Positions 6,118 to 12,693 of a DNA stretch of 12,693 bases are shown here, piece by piece; positions within the stretch are counted from its first letter, which is position 1, and each line of letters opens with the position of its first letter. Position numbers and translations under genes: made by a program. Source of the DNA: an uncultured Ruminococcus sp. (GTDB lineage Bacteria > Bacillota > Clostridia > Oscillospirales > CAG-382). The stretch spans positions 1-12,693 of the forward strand of contig CACZRJ010000227.1 in assembly GCA_902783535.1 (NCBI GenBank), given 5' to 3'. The notes beneath the pieces are model-generated. The model was given only the letters and a program-made list of their open reading frames with translations, was not told the DNA's origin and did not search any database.

Positions 6118-9100
6118 ATGGAAAAACGCATTTCGAAAGAAAGAAAAACGGGAAGCCGTCTGCCGAAGATGTTCGTTGCCGGACTGCTTCTGGCCGGCAT
6201 CGGCGGAATGCTCGCGGGAACGTCCTGCGATACGCGTCCTTCGGATCCGGTCTCTTCGGAACCGCCCGAGAGCGCTCCCGTTTCCGAACCTGAAAAAACG
6301 GTCGCCGATCTCGCGGAGAACTGCCCGTATTTTTACGAATACGGCTGCATCGTCTCCGGCGACGACCATCTGAACGCCCTGACGTCGCCCGGCGGCGGAG
6401 AGGTCGTTCTGAAGCCGAGAGAAGGTCTGGACGACGACGGCAAGCCCCTGCCCATGACTTTCAAATCCAGCGACTGGAACAAGACGGAGCGGGAGCTGGA
6501 CATTCCGAACGACTGCGCCGTTCTGTCGGTGGATCTCGGATGTCTGTGCGGCCTGACCGGCTTCGAGATCGACGGATCGGCGGACGGATGCTCCGTATTC
6601 ACGTCCACGGACGGCTACAACTTCAGCTTCTATCAAGGCGAATTCGGAAAGACGGGCGAATTCAGGGACCTGACCGCGAAGGCGGTCCAGTTCCTGATCC
6701 CATACAAAAACGGGGAACTGAAACTGAAAAAGATCAAAATCTCCGGGACCCGCGCGCATGAGCGGAAACTGCTTTCCGCGGGCGCGAAATACACCGGGAC
6801 CGGAAATCCTCTGAAAGCCTATCCCGACGACGGCACCCGGCTGACCGACGGAAAGCTGGTTTCGGAGGCCGGGGAAGACACCGTCACCGGATTCCAGGGA
6901 TCGGAAGTGGATCCCGTGACCCGTAAGAGCGGCGTCTGCATCACGGTCGACCTCGGGGAGACGAAGAATGTTTCCGACGTCCTGTTCGGCCGCTATGTCG
7001 AACCGGACAGCAAAAACACGCTTCCGGACCGCATCGCCGTCCGTCTGTCCGAAGACGGCAACACCTGGACGGACTTCGGCCAGTCCTATCTCCGCACCTC
7101 CTCCGGAGTTTCCGGCACGGCGTCCTCGCTGTATTTCGTCACGCACCCGGAAACGGTGAAGGGAAGGTACGTCAAAATCTTCACCTACACGGCGCGCTTC
7201 CTGACGGACGAGATCCGGGTCTACGGATATGACGAGGAAGTCGGAACGGGCGAAACGTACGGACAGAGACCCGTCCTGCCGTCCGACCTGAACGCCGCCG
7301 CTTTCAAAACCTGCCTTCTGAACGGCGAAGAAACGCCGGACCTGACCGACAGGACCTACGCGGACTCCGTTCGTACGAAAGACGGCGACAACGAGATCCG
7401 CGTGAAACTCGGGAAAAAGTGTTCCGTTCAAGGATTCGAGATCACGCATTCCGGCTCTTTCGACAGCATTTCGTTTGAAGACGGCAAGGGAAACAAGCTT
7501 TCCGTCAGGGGAGAAACGGTGTCCGACGCCGGTAGCAGGACCGACCGGACCTGGGTGACCGATCCGGCCGACGCGGAAGAAGTCGTCGTCAGGTTTACCG
7601 GAGACGACGTCCGGATATGCGAGGTCTCCGTCTACGCGTCCGCGCCGCAGCTGCCGATCGTCCGGGGCGGATTCTTCCAGCTCCCGCTCGGCGGCGCATC
7701 GACCGACAACGCGTCCAACAACAGTCCGTATTCCTGGTATCTGCAGCTCAAGGGCATGCGGGACCTCGGCATGGAATATTTCGTTTTGCAGTACGGCGCG
7801 TCCTTCACGGACAAGAATACGATCGTGAACGGCAAACGGATCACGGCGGCCGGTTACCGCTATACGGCGACCTACGGGAGCGAGGACGTTCCAGGCGCGA
7901 TCCTCGACGCGGCCGACAAACTCGGCATGAAGGTCTGGCTCGGAACCATCCACGGCGCTGATTTCACGCAGCCTGCGGCCAGAAGCGCGCAGTACGCCTC
8001 GATCGTCGAGGACGGGATCAAGGTCATCGAGGACATCCAGGAGATGTACGGGTCGCATCCTTCTTTCGCCGGATTCTATCTCGCGGACGAGCAATGCGAC
8101 CAGTGGCTGAATCTTTCCGGCGGCGTCGCGGCCGCGCGGACGGTCTACAAAGGACAGTCCGACCGGATCCGCGAACTGAATCCGAAAGCCACCGTCATGA
8201 TCGCTCCCGCCATCTGGAGAAGCGGAACCCCGGCCACGGGCGCGGACAATCTCTACCGCGCGATTGCGTCTTCCGACGGCGGACGCCCGGTCGTCGACAT
8301 CGTCGCGGAGCAGGACTGCCTCGGCAGGACCAGCACGCTGACCGTCGACAGGTCGGTCTACAGCGAATACGAGCGCTACTGCGCCGAGTGGGCGAAAGCC
8401 GTCCGCAGAGCCGGCGCGGAGTTCTGGCACGACGCGGAGGTTTTCGAGATCACCTCCACCGCGAAGCGGTCCTACGAAACGATCAAATCGCTCGGCATAG
8501 AGTCGAAGATGTCCGGAAACATCATCGTCTTCGACATCCCGCATTACATGACGCTGTTCCAGTCCGCGTCCTATGACAATCTGCGCTCCCTCTACATGCT
8601 CCGCCAGACGAGAGACTACGCGAAATACGCGGTATCCGTCCTTCCGCTCGACGTGCTCGGAGAAGTCCGCGATCCCGGAGCCGAAAAGAACGACGGCCGC
8701 ATCGTCGAGGTCCCGAAGGAGGGCGGCGAGAAGGGAGAGGTGCTGAAGGACGTCTACCGTCCGGGCGTCATCAGGTCGACGTCCGAACCGGCGAACTGGC
8801 AGAAATTCCAGCTTCCGAACGGGAAGAGCACGCCCGAATACGCCTTCGCGTTCGACGAGGAAGCCTTCGTCGTCTCAGTGAAGCCGAAAGACGATACGGA
8901 CAGCACGCAAAGCGGCGTCTGGTGGTCCGGTGACGACGACCTTTTGCAGATCTGGATGATGCCGAACGGGAAGACGACCGGTTCGGTGCTGCAGGAGGAA
9001 TGGGGCGTCCGCTACTATCTCCACAAGACGAAGACCGGCTGGACGGCGGGCGGAGAGACCGGCTCGTCGAAGACGGCGCTTTCGAAATTCACGTTCGAGG

Positions 9101-9297
9101 TTCTGGAAGAGTCCGGAACGGAGGTCCTCCGGATCCGCATGCCGTGGGAGGCGATCGGACTTCTGCCGCCGGAAGCCGGCGACGGGACCGCGATCGGCAT
9201 CGTCCTGCAGTACATCGACGGAGACGACAAGTCCTGGGCGGCGTCCGACGGCACGAAAGGCCAGAACATCCCGGACAGCGCGCTGTACAGCTTCTGA
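6118..9297 (+). CDS. Exported multidomain protein: discoidin-like modules, DUF4434-type TIM barrel, CBM9-like C-terminus
   Basis: A 1059-residue surface protein that I read as a putative glycoside hydrolase. The N-terminus is basic, then hydrophobic (19-34), then LAGTSC with Cys37; the lipobox is poor (Gly at -3), so lipidation is uncertain. A Pro/Ser/Glu spacer (about 39-60) follows. Three beta-rich modules resemble F5/8 type C (discoidin) domains: about 125-217, 242-375 (the clearest, with GVCITVDLGETKNVSDVLFG and a GRYVKIF end) and 405-510. The region 513-807 resembles DUF4434-type TIM barrels: VRGGFFQLP (515-523), W540, then MRDLGMEYFVLQYG (547-560). Glu658 in GFYLADEQ and Glu774 in FWHDAEVFEI are the best catalytic candidates. 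Residues about 882-1059 look like a CBM9/DOMON-type sandwich (WWSGDDDLLQIW, 935-946). The start ATG is preceded by AAAGGA at 6104-6109. The longer open frame reaching back into the DHHW gene lacks a signal at its start. No substrate can be assigned. Confidence 0.75.
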   Translation: MEKRISKERKTGSRLPKMFVAGLLLAGIGGMLAGTSCDTRPSDPVSSEPPESAPVSEPEKTVADLAENCPYFYEYGCIVSGDDHLNALTSPGGGEVVLKPREGLDDDGKPLPMTFKSSDWNKTERELDIPNDCAVLSVDLGCLCGLTGFEIDGSADGCSVFTSTDGYNFSFYQGEFGKTGEFRDLTAKAVQFLIPYKNGELKLKKIKISGTRAHERKLLSAGAKYTGTGNPLKAYPDDGTRLTDGKLVSEAGEDTVTGFQGSEVDPVTRKSGVCITVDLGETKNVSDVLFGRYVEPDSKNTLPDRIAVRLSEDGNTWTDFGQSYLRTSSGVSGTASSLYFVTHPETVKGRYVKIFTYTARFLTDEIRVYGYDEEVGTGETYGQRPVLPSDLNAAAFKTCLLNGEETPDLTDRTYADSVRTKDGDNEIRVKLGKKCSVQGFEITHSGSFDSISFEDGKGNKLSVRGETVSDAGSRTDRTWVTDPADAEEVVVRFTGDDVRICEVSVYASAPQLPIVRGGFFQLPLGGASTDNASNNSPYSWYLQLKGMRDLGMEYFVLQYGASFTDKNTIVNGKRITAAGYRYTATYGSEDVPGAILDAADKLGMKVWLGTIHGADFTQPAARSAQYASIVEDGIKVIEDIQEMYGSHPSFAGFYLADEQCDQWLNLSGGVAAARTVYKGQSDRIRELNPKATVMIAPAIWRSGTPATGADNLYRAIASSDGGRPVVDIVAEQDCLGRTSTLTVDRSVYSEYERYCAEWAKAVRRAGAEFWHDAEVFEITSTAKRSYETIKSLGIESKMSGNIIVFDIPHYMTLFQSASYDNLRSLYMLRQTRDYAKYAVSVLPLDVLGEVRDPGAEKNDGRIVEVPKEGGEKGEVLKDVYRPGVIRSTSEPANWQKFQLPNGKSTPEYAFAFDEEAFVVSVKPKDDTDSTQSGVWWSGDDDLLQIWMMPNGKTTGSVLQEEWGVRYYLHKTKTGWTAGGETGSSKTALSKFTFEVLEESGTEVLRIRMPWEAIGLLPPEAGDGTAIGIVLQYIDGDDKSWAASDGTKGQNIPDSALYSF

Positions 9298-9312
9298 AAG
9301 GAGTAAACTGAT

Positions 9313-10689
9313 TTGAAACTGAAAATCTTTTGCCTGCTGACCGTCTGCATGCTTCTGCTCCCGCTCTTTCTCGCGTCCTGCGGGGAAAGCGGACAGGCGG
9401 AATCGGCGGTTTCTCCCGCGGAGACGTCCCCGGAAGCATCGGAAGACGCGATCTCCGTCCCGGCTGAAACGTCCGCACAGCCGTCCGGAAGCAGAGAAGT
9501 CGGACCGGAGTTCCACTCCGCGAAAGCGGCGGAGGTCCAGCCGGACGTCAACCATCTGAAAGGCATCCGCGTCCTCGGAAGCGCGTTCACTTCGCAGGAC
9601 GGAAAAGCCGCGGTGATCGGCACCTGCGACGAGGGCGTCACGATCAAGGCGGAAACGAAATACGGGAGCAGCGAGGCCGTCTCCTATTACGGATATTTCG
9701 CCATCCCCGTCGAATGTCAGGACGCGTCCGTCATCGTGACGCTGACCGAGTGGTACGACGGGGAGAAGATCGGAAAGGCGACCGCGGAGGAATGCAGGCC
9801 GAAAAAGCCCGGCTCCGACATGTGGGGAACGGTCGTCGGAAAGAATTCCCAGCTGTTTCTGGAAAAAGCGATGCCTGAATTCACCGGAAAGACGAAACTG
9901 AACGACAAGCAGCTGGAGAATTTCCGGAAAAAGATCGCCGACCGCGTGGAAAAGGCGAAAAGCATCGGCGACGGCTGCGAACTGATCTACGTCATCATCC
10001 CGTCCGCCGTGACCGCATATCCGGAGGAGGCGCCGGACGGCTACGCGCCGGCCGAAGTCACCAGATACACCCAGATGATGGACGCCATCAACGCGGCGGG
10101 CGCGACCGCGATCGACCTCCGTCCGATCTACAGGGACGCTTCGGAGGACGAACTCCGCCCGTATTACAAAACGGACAGCCACTGGTCGGAATACGGCGCA
10201 TATCTCGCTTACGCCGCCGTGTTCAACAAGATCGCGGAAAGGTTCCCGGCCGCGTCGCCGCGTCCGTTCAGCGACTTCAAGTGGGAACCGTCGCAGTACC
10301 AGAGCGGCGACATGGTCTATTATCTGGAGATGAGCAACAGCACGGTGCGCGAGCGCCAGTGGCTCCGGGTCCCGGATTTCGAGCTTCCGCCGATCCTGAA
10401 GTCCTTCTCCCGCTACAACGGAAAAGACTCGCTCGCCTACGGCGCGTTCACGCAGACGGTCATCAACGGCACGACCTTCCGCACGAGAAACGAGGACCTG
10501 CCGGACGTCACCATCTTCCGCGATTCCTACGCCGCGCAGCTGATGGACATCGTCGCGGAACGCTGCAACGTCTCCCGCTGGCCGGCGATGTGGTCGTATA
10601 CCTGGAACCTCGCCCAGCTGAAGAACGACAAGCCGGACTACGTCGTCTACTTCGTTTCCGAATGGAACGCGGGCAATCTTCTGAACTGA
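9313..10689 (+). CDS. AlgX/AlgJ-like SGNH-fold lipoprotein with DxHW motif
   Basis: A 458-residue lipoprotein with a canonical lipobox LASC (Cys23) after a hydrophobic core, then a spacer rich in Ser, Glu, Ala and Pro (24-62). Residues about 83-163 form a small beta-rich domain, probably Ig-like. The C-terminal part has the AlgX/AlgJ pattern: GKNSQLFLE (176-184), a YVIIPSAVTAYPE strand, then YYKTDSHWSEYGAYLAY (Asp288-Ser289-His290-Trp291), and later TIFRDSYAAQLM (400-411), where Ser405 is the likely nucleophile. These three residues match the Asp-His-Ser triad of polysaccharide O-acetyltransferases. It is clearly different from the DHHW protein two genes upstream in both domain plan and motif. 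The start is TTG at 9313, supported by AAAGGAG (9297-9303) nine bases upstream and by the signal peptide beginning there. It may transfer acyl groups to a second position or acceptor, or act as the deacylating partner. Confidence 0.87.
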   Translation: MKLKIFCLLTVCMLLLPLFLASCGESGQAESAVSPAETSPEASEDAISVPAETSAQPSGSREVGPEFHSAKAAEVQPDVNHLKGIRVLGSAFTSQDGKAAVIGTCDEGVTIKAETKYGSSEAVSYYGYFAIPVECQDASVIVTLTEWYDGEKIGKATAEECRPKKPGSDMWGTVVGKNSQLFLEKAMPEFTGKTKLNDKQLENFRKKIADRVEKAKSIGDGCELIYVIIPSAVTAYPEEAPDGYAPAEVTRYTQMMDAINAAGATAIDLRPIYRDASEDELRPYYKTDSHWSEYGAYLAYAAVFNKIAERFPAASPRPFSDFKWEPSQYQSGDMVYYLEMSNSTVRERQWLRVPDFELPPILKSFSRYNGKDSLAYGAFTQTVINGTTFRTRNEDLPDVTIFRDSYAAQLMDIVAERCNVSRWPAMWSYTWNLAQLKNDKPDYVVYFVSEWNAGNLLN

Positions 10690-10720
10690 CGCGCACGAAA
10701 GAAACCGGGAGGTAAAAGTC

Positions 10721-11041
10721 GTGAAAACAGAAAAAAGAGGCAGCTGCTGGACAGCCTTCTACGATCCGGACACCGGAAGGTATTTCGCGGAGATCATGTA
10801 CACGAGCCGCGAGGGAAGGGAACAGTACGACTACGAGATCACGAAGGAGGTCTTCGACCGGCTCGGCACGTTCGCAGACGACAACGACAACGAGGAACTG
10901 ATCCGGACGGGGGACATGTCATATTCTTTCCAGAACACGATGTACGGCACGCTCGGCCCGGAAAGAACGGTCTGGAACGACGAAACGTACGAGACGATGC
11001 GGAAGGCGGAAAAGAAGAAGGAAAAGAAGAAAAAAGGATAA
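10721..11041 (+). CDS. Small Lys-tailed protein of unknown function, last gene of the operon
   Basis: A 106-residue protein that I do not recognise. It has no signal peptide or membrane helix and is therefore probably cytoplasmic. The first 65 residues are rich in aromatic and acidic residues and read like strand-helix-strand (WTAFYDPDTGRYFAEIMYT, then ITKEVFDRLGTF, then DDNDNEELIRTGDMSYSF). The last 13 residues are almost all Lys, Glu and Ala, giving a strongly basic tail. The start is GTG, well supported by GGGAGG at 10707-10712, eight bases upstream. It follows the AlgX-like gene after 31 bases and is followed by a terminator, so it shares the operon. A regulator, nucleic-acid or membrane-surface binder is conceivable because of the tail, but nothing proves this. 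Confidence 0.75.
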   Translation: MKTEKRGSCWTAFYDPDTGRYFAEIMYTSREGREQYDYEITKEVFDRLGTFADDNDNEELIRTGDMSYSFQNTMYGTLGPERTVWNDETYETMRKAEKKKEKKKKG

Positions 11042-11084
11042 CAGCGGAAGGGCGGACGTCTTTCCCCCTGCAGAAGACAGCAAA

Positions 11085-11125
11085 AGGCTCCCGGGACCGG
11101 AAGGTCTTCGGGAGTCTCGGTTTTT
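11085..11125. terminator. Intrinsic terminator at the end of the acylation operon, probably bidirectional
   Basis: CTCCCG (11088-11093) pairs with CGGGAG (11109-11114). The stem continues inside as GACC (11095-11098) with GGTC (11103-11106) and a GGAA tetraloop, with a small internal bulge. Two or three outer pairs (11085-11087 with 11115-11117) are also possible. TTTTT follows at 11121-11125. An AAAA run at 11082-11085 gives a short T-tail for the converging - strand genes, whose last stop is at 11144. Confidence 0.85.
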
Positions 11126-11143
11126 CAGTGAAGGGCGGAAAGA

Positions 11144-11872
11144 TCAGAGGGTCATCCGCATCATGTCGTACCCGACGACGATGCGGGGAGAGATCGTCTG
11201 CCGCTTTGCAAGGTCTTCGGCGAGCGGCTCTTTCCGCGGCTGCACGTGCTGAAGGACGACCGTATCGATCTCCATCTTCTTCCAGACCGGAAGATAGTCT
11301 TCGGGAGGGAAGTGCGCCGTCTCGCAGACCGCGAGGTCCATTTTCGTCCCGAACAGTTCCGGAGGAAAATCGACGGACGGGTGCTTCAGGTCGCCGGTGA
11401 ACAGGACGTGCTTTCCTTCCGCTTCGCACAGAAACGCGTGCGAGGAGACCGTGTGCTGCGTTTTGAAGGCCGTGACCTTCAGGACGCCGTCGTCGAAGAT
11501 GACGCCGGGGGCAAAGCCGCCGTAGGAGGAGATCCTCAGGTCCCGTTCCTGCGTGTCGAGTGCGCGGATCCATGTTTTCAGAGCCTCGCATCCCTGTTCG
11601 GTCGGCAGAAGGATGACCGGATCGGCGGAAGTGAAATACCAGGAGCAGAGGTCGACGAAAGAAGGCAGCCCGTTCACGTGGTCTCCGTGCATATGGGTCA
11701 GGAAGACGCCTTTCACGGACGCAACTTGTTTTCCGGTCCTGCGGATGTCCTCGACCGCCATACACCCCATGTCGATCAGATACAGGTTTCCGCCTGTCTC
11801 CAGCATGGTCGAGGAGCAGCGGCGGTCTTTTTCGGGAATGCCGTGCGCGGTCCCGACGAAGGTGATCTCCAT
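11144..11872 (-). CDS. Metallo-beta-lactamase-fold hydrolase, RNase Z-like subgroup
   Basis: A 242-residue cytoplasmic hydrolase with a two-metal site. The metal-binding motif is HMHGDH (His60, His62, Asp64, His65), preceded by strand VKGVFLTH. Further ligands fit the fold: His140 or His145 (TQHTVSSH), Asp161 in FTGDLKHP, and His209 in VVLQHVQPR. The N-terminal MEITFVGTAHGIPEKDRRCSS pattern resembles the RNase Z/ElaC branch. It is about 60 residues shorter than typical RNase Z, and no flexible arm is evident, so tRNA 3' processing is not claimed; a phosphodiesterase or small-ester hydrolase is equally possible. The ATG lies nine bases after the stop of the LiaF-like gene and has no strong Shine-Dalgarno, which suggests translational coupling. 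Together with the LiaF-like protein it is probably a housekeeping or stress pair, not part of the acylation unit on the other strand. Confidence 0.88.
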   Translation of the reverse strand: MEITFVGTAHGIPEKDRRCSSTMLETGGNLYLIDMGCMAVEDIRRTGKQVASVKGVFLTHMHGDHVNGLPSFVDLCSWYFTSADPVILLPTEQGCEALKTWIRALDTQERDLRISSYGGFAPGVIFDDGVLKVTAFKTQHTVSSHAFLCEAEGKHVLFTGDLKHPSVDFPPELFGTKMDLAVCETAHFPPEDYLPVWKKMEIDTVVLQHVQPRKEPLAEDLAKRQTISPRIVVGYDMMRMTL

Positions 11873-11881
11873 GCTTTTTAC

Positions 11882-12610
11882 TCAGCCGTCGGCGCGGACG
11901 GTGATGTTTCCGAGTTCGCAGTGGCCTTCGATGGTCAGCAGTTTTCCTTCCGGGTTTCCGGGGCCGTCCGGAACGACGACGTTTCCGAGCTCCTTCGTGA
12001 TTTTGATCTGGAGCCGCCATTCCTGCGGAACGTGGATGACCGTGGACCCGAGCTCGTTATGGACGTAGAGGGTTCCTCCGCCCTGATAGCTGTCCTTGTT
12101 GGAGAACCAGACGCTGGTGGCGCCGAGCTCGTTCTTGATGGACTCGCTGTGAAAATCCGCGCAGTCGATGTACATGGTCGAAGAGGACCCCTTGTTGACG
12201 CGGCCGGCCTGCGCCGCTTTCCGTTTCAGACGGAGCGGGCGGAGCAGGAGCGCGCTTCCTGCGGTCAGCAGGACGATGATCAGCAGCACCAGCCAGTGGT
12301 TGAGGATCTTCCCGTTGCTGCCGATGTGGAACCATTGCGCGAGTTCCTTCTCAAACACGCAGAAGAGCAGGCCGAGCGGCAGAAAAACGCCGGGGATCTG
12401 CACTTTCACGAAGCAGCGGATGATCCAGGCGAGCAGAATGACGCCGAGGATCAGGTCGATGACCGGGATCTCGCCGATGACGCCGAGGTTGACGCCGGTC
12501 GCGTAAAGAATGATCAGAACGGCCGCGGCGAGGAAGACGATCCCCCAGAAAACGTGTTCCCATCCCCAGGACCTTTTTCCGTCCGACGTCGTGACGACTT
12601 TTGTTTCCAT
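11882..12610 (-). CDS. LiaF-like membrane protein with ELG-repeat C-terminal domain
   Basis: A 242-residue membrane protein with four hydrophobic segments (about 20-40, 48-67, 71-86 and 104-124) and a soluble C-terminal beta domain. The C-terminal domain contains four spaced copies of an ELG unit: NELGATSVWF (160-169), NELGSTVIHV (185-194), KELGNVVVPD (206-215) and CELGNITVRA (231-240). This resembles the LiaF/toast-rack type domains that follow membrane helices in cell-envelope stress proteins of Bacillota. LiaF itself inhibits the LiaRS two-component system, but no LiaR or LiaS is complete in this window, so that role is only possible. The start is certain: AGGAGGT at 12618-12624, seven bases before the ATG, and the signal overlaps the stop codon of the previous gene. 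The next gene starts nine bases after the stop. The protein likely senses or organises the envelope (inference). Confidence 0.75.
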   Translation of the reverse strand: METKVVTTSDGKRSWGWEHVFWGIVFLAAAVLIILYATGVNLGVIGEIPVIDLILGVILLAWIIRCFVKVQIPGVFLPLGLLFCVFEKELAQWFHIGSNGKILNHWLVLLIIVLLTAGSALLLRPLRLKRKAAQAGRVNKGSSSTMYIDCADFHSESIKNELGATSVWFSNKDSYQGGGTLYVHNELGSTVIHVPQEWRLQIKITKELGNVVVPDGPGNPEGKLLTIEGHCELGNITVRADG

Positions 12611-12615
12611 ATTGA

Positions 12616-12693
12616 TTACCTCCTGATTTCTTCCATTTTGTCCATGAAGGACCTGTAGTATGATCTGGACATGAAAGCGGTTTTCTTCGTGTC
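12616..12693 (-). CDS. 3' end of an unidentified gene, partial
   Basis: The last 25 codons and a TAA stop of a reading frame that enters from the right edge on the - strand. The visible residues end in SRSYYRSFMDKMEEIRR. The call rests on three things: the frame is open to the edge, the stop overlaps the ribosome binding site of the next gene, and the layout is that of a compact operon. The Ser-Arg-Ser-Tyr-Tyr pattern near the end recalls the C-terminus of LytTR DNA-binding domains, which would fit a regulator placed before a LiaF-like gene, but 25 residues are too few to be sure. Confidence 0.6.
   Translation of the reverse strand, partial: DTKKTAFMSRSYYRSFMDKMEEIRR
12618..12624 (-). promoter_or_regulatory. 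Shine-Dalgarno AGGAGGT overlapping an upstream stop codon
   Basis: On the - strand AGGAGGT contains the last two Arg codons (AGG AGG) of the upstream gene and the first base of its TAA. Ribosomes ending the upstream gene would be placed directly over this site, so the LiaF-like gene is likely coupled to it. Confidence 0.85.

Noticed and set aside
6040..8544. Open frame of 834 codons on the - strand inside the large putative hydrolase gene.
   Set aside because: No ribosome binding site or recognisable domain; composition is Arg/Val/Gly/Asp-rich as expected from the complement of GC-rich coding DNA. The + strand frame has clear domain motifs.
11028..11041. A-run near the end of the 106-residue gene as a programmed frameshift site.
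   Set aside because: The A AAA AAG heptamer is in the wrong phase (codons read AAA AAA GGA), there is no downstream frame of value, and the stop follows at once.
11246..12658. Open frame of 470 codons on the + strand opposite the MBL and LiaF-like genes.
   Set aside because: The - strand genes carry the metal-binding motif, membrane helices and good start signals; the + strand product shows no motif and has charged, disordered composition.

Overview
The window looks like chromosome from a GC-rich member of the Bacillota, most likely an uncultured Clostridia. The evidence is strong AGGAGG-type ribosome binding sites, consensus sigma-A promoters, lipoprotein signals followed by long Pro/Ser/Glu-rich spacers, an MBOAT/DHHW/DUF4358 gene set typical of Clostridia, and a LiaF-like membrane protein. 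A lower taxonomic rank cannot be read from the sequence. I see no tRNA, rRNA, CRISPR array, insertion sequence or phage gene, and no gene-free stretch longer than about 165 bases.

Layout. (1) Positions 2-1517, + strand: the 3' part of a YhhN/TMEM86-type lysoplasmalogenase and a PlsC-type lysophospholipid acyltransferase, closed by a strong terminator that works in both directions. (2) Positions 1562-2713, - strand: a two-domain NAT_N/GNAT_C acyltransferase-like protein of unknown substrate. Its start codon is separated from its Shine-Dalgarno by a perfect 18-bp palindrome. (3) Positions 2774-2841: two back-to-back consensus promoters, one for each direction. (4) Positions 2878-11041, + strand: six closely spaced genes forming one apparent transcription unit of about 8.2 kb, from the promoter at 2813 to a terminator at 11085-11125. 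They encode a DUF4358 lipoprotein, an AlgI/DltB-type MBOAT O-acyltransferase, a DHHW-family AlgX/AlgJ-like protein, a 1059-residue exported multidomain protein (three discoidin-like modules, a DUF4434-type TIM barrel and a CBM9-like C-terminus), a second AlgX/AlgJ-like lipoprotein with a DxHW motif, and a 106-residue Lys-tailed protein of unknown function. (5) Positions 11144-12693, - strand: a convergent cluster with a RNase Z-like metallo-beta-lactamase-fold hydrolase, a LiaF-like four-helix membrane protein with ELG-repeat C-terminus, and the last 25 codons of another gene.

How the genes may work together. The six-gene unit is best read as a surface-glycan O-acylation system. The MBOAT protein would carry acyl groups across the membrane. 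The DHHW protein and the AlgX-like lipoprotein would transfer them to sugar hydroxyls, or remove them. The large protein would bind and probably cut the same glycan outside the membrane. No glycosyltransferase, polymerase or exporter is present, so the polymer must be made elsewhere. The presence of two different SGNH-like enzymes around one putative glycoside hydrolase, together with two accessory proteins of unknown function, is the most interesting element of the window. The pairing of these functions is inferred from gene order and family membership, not shown.
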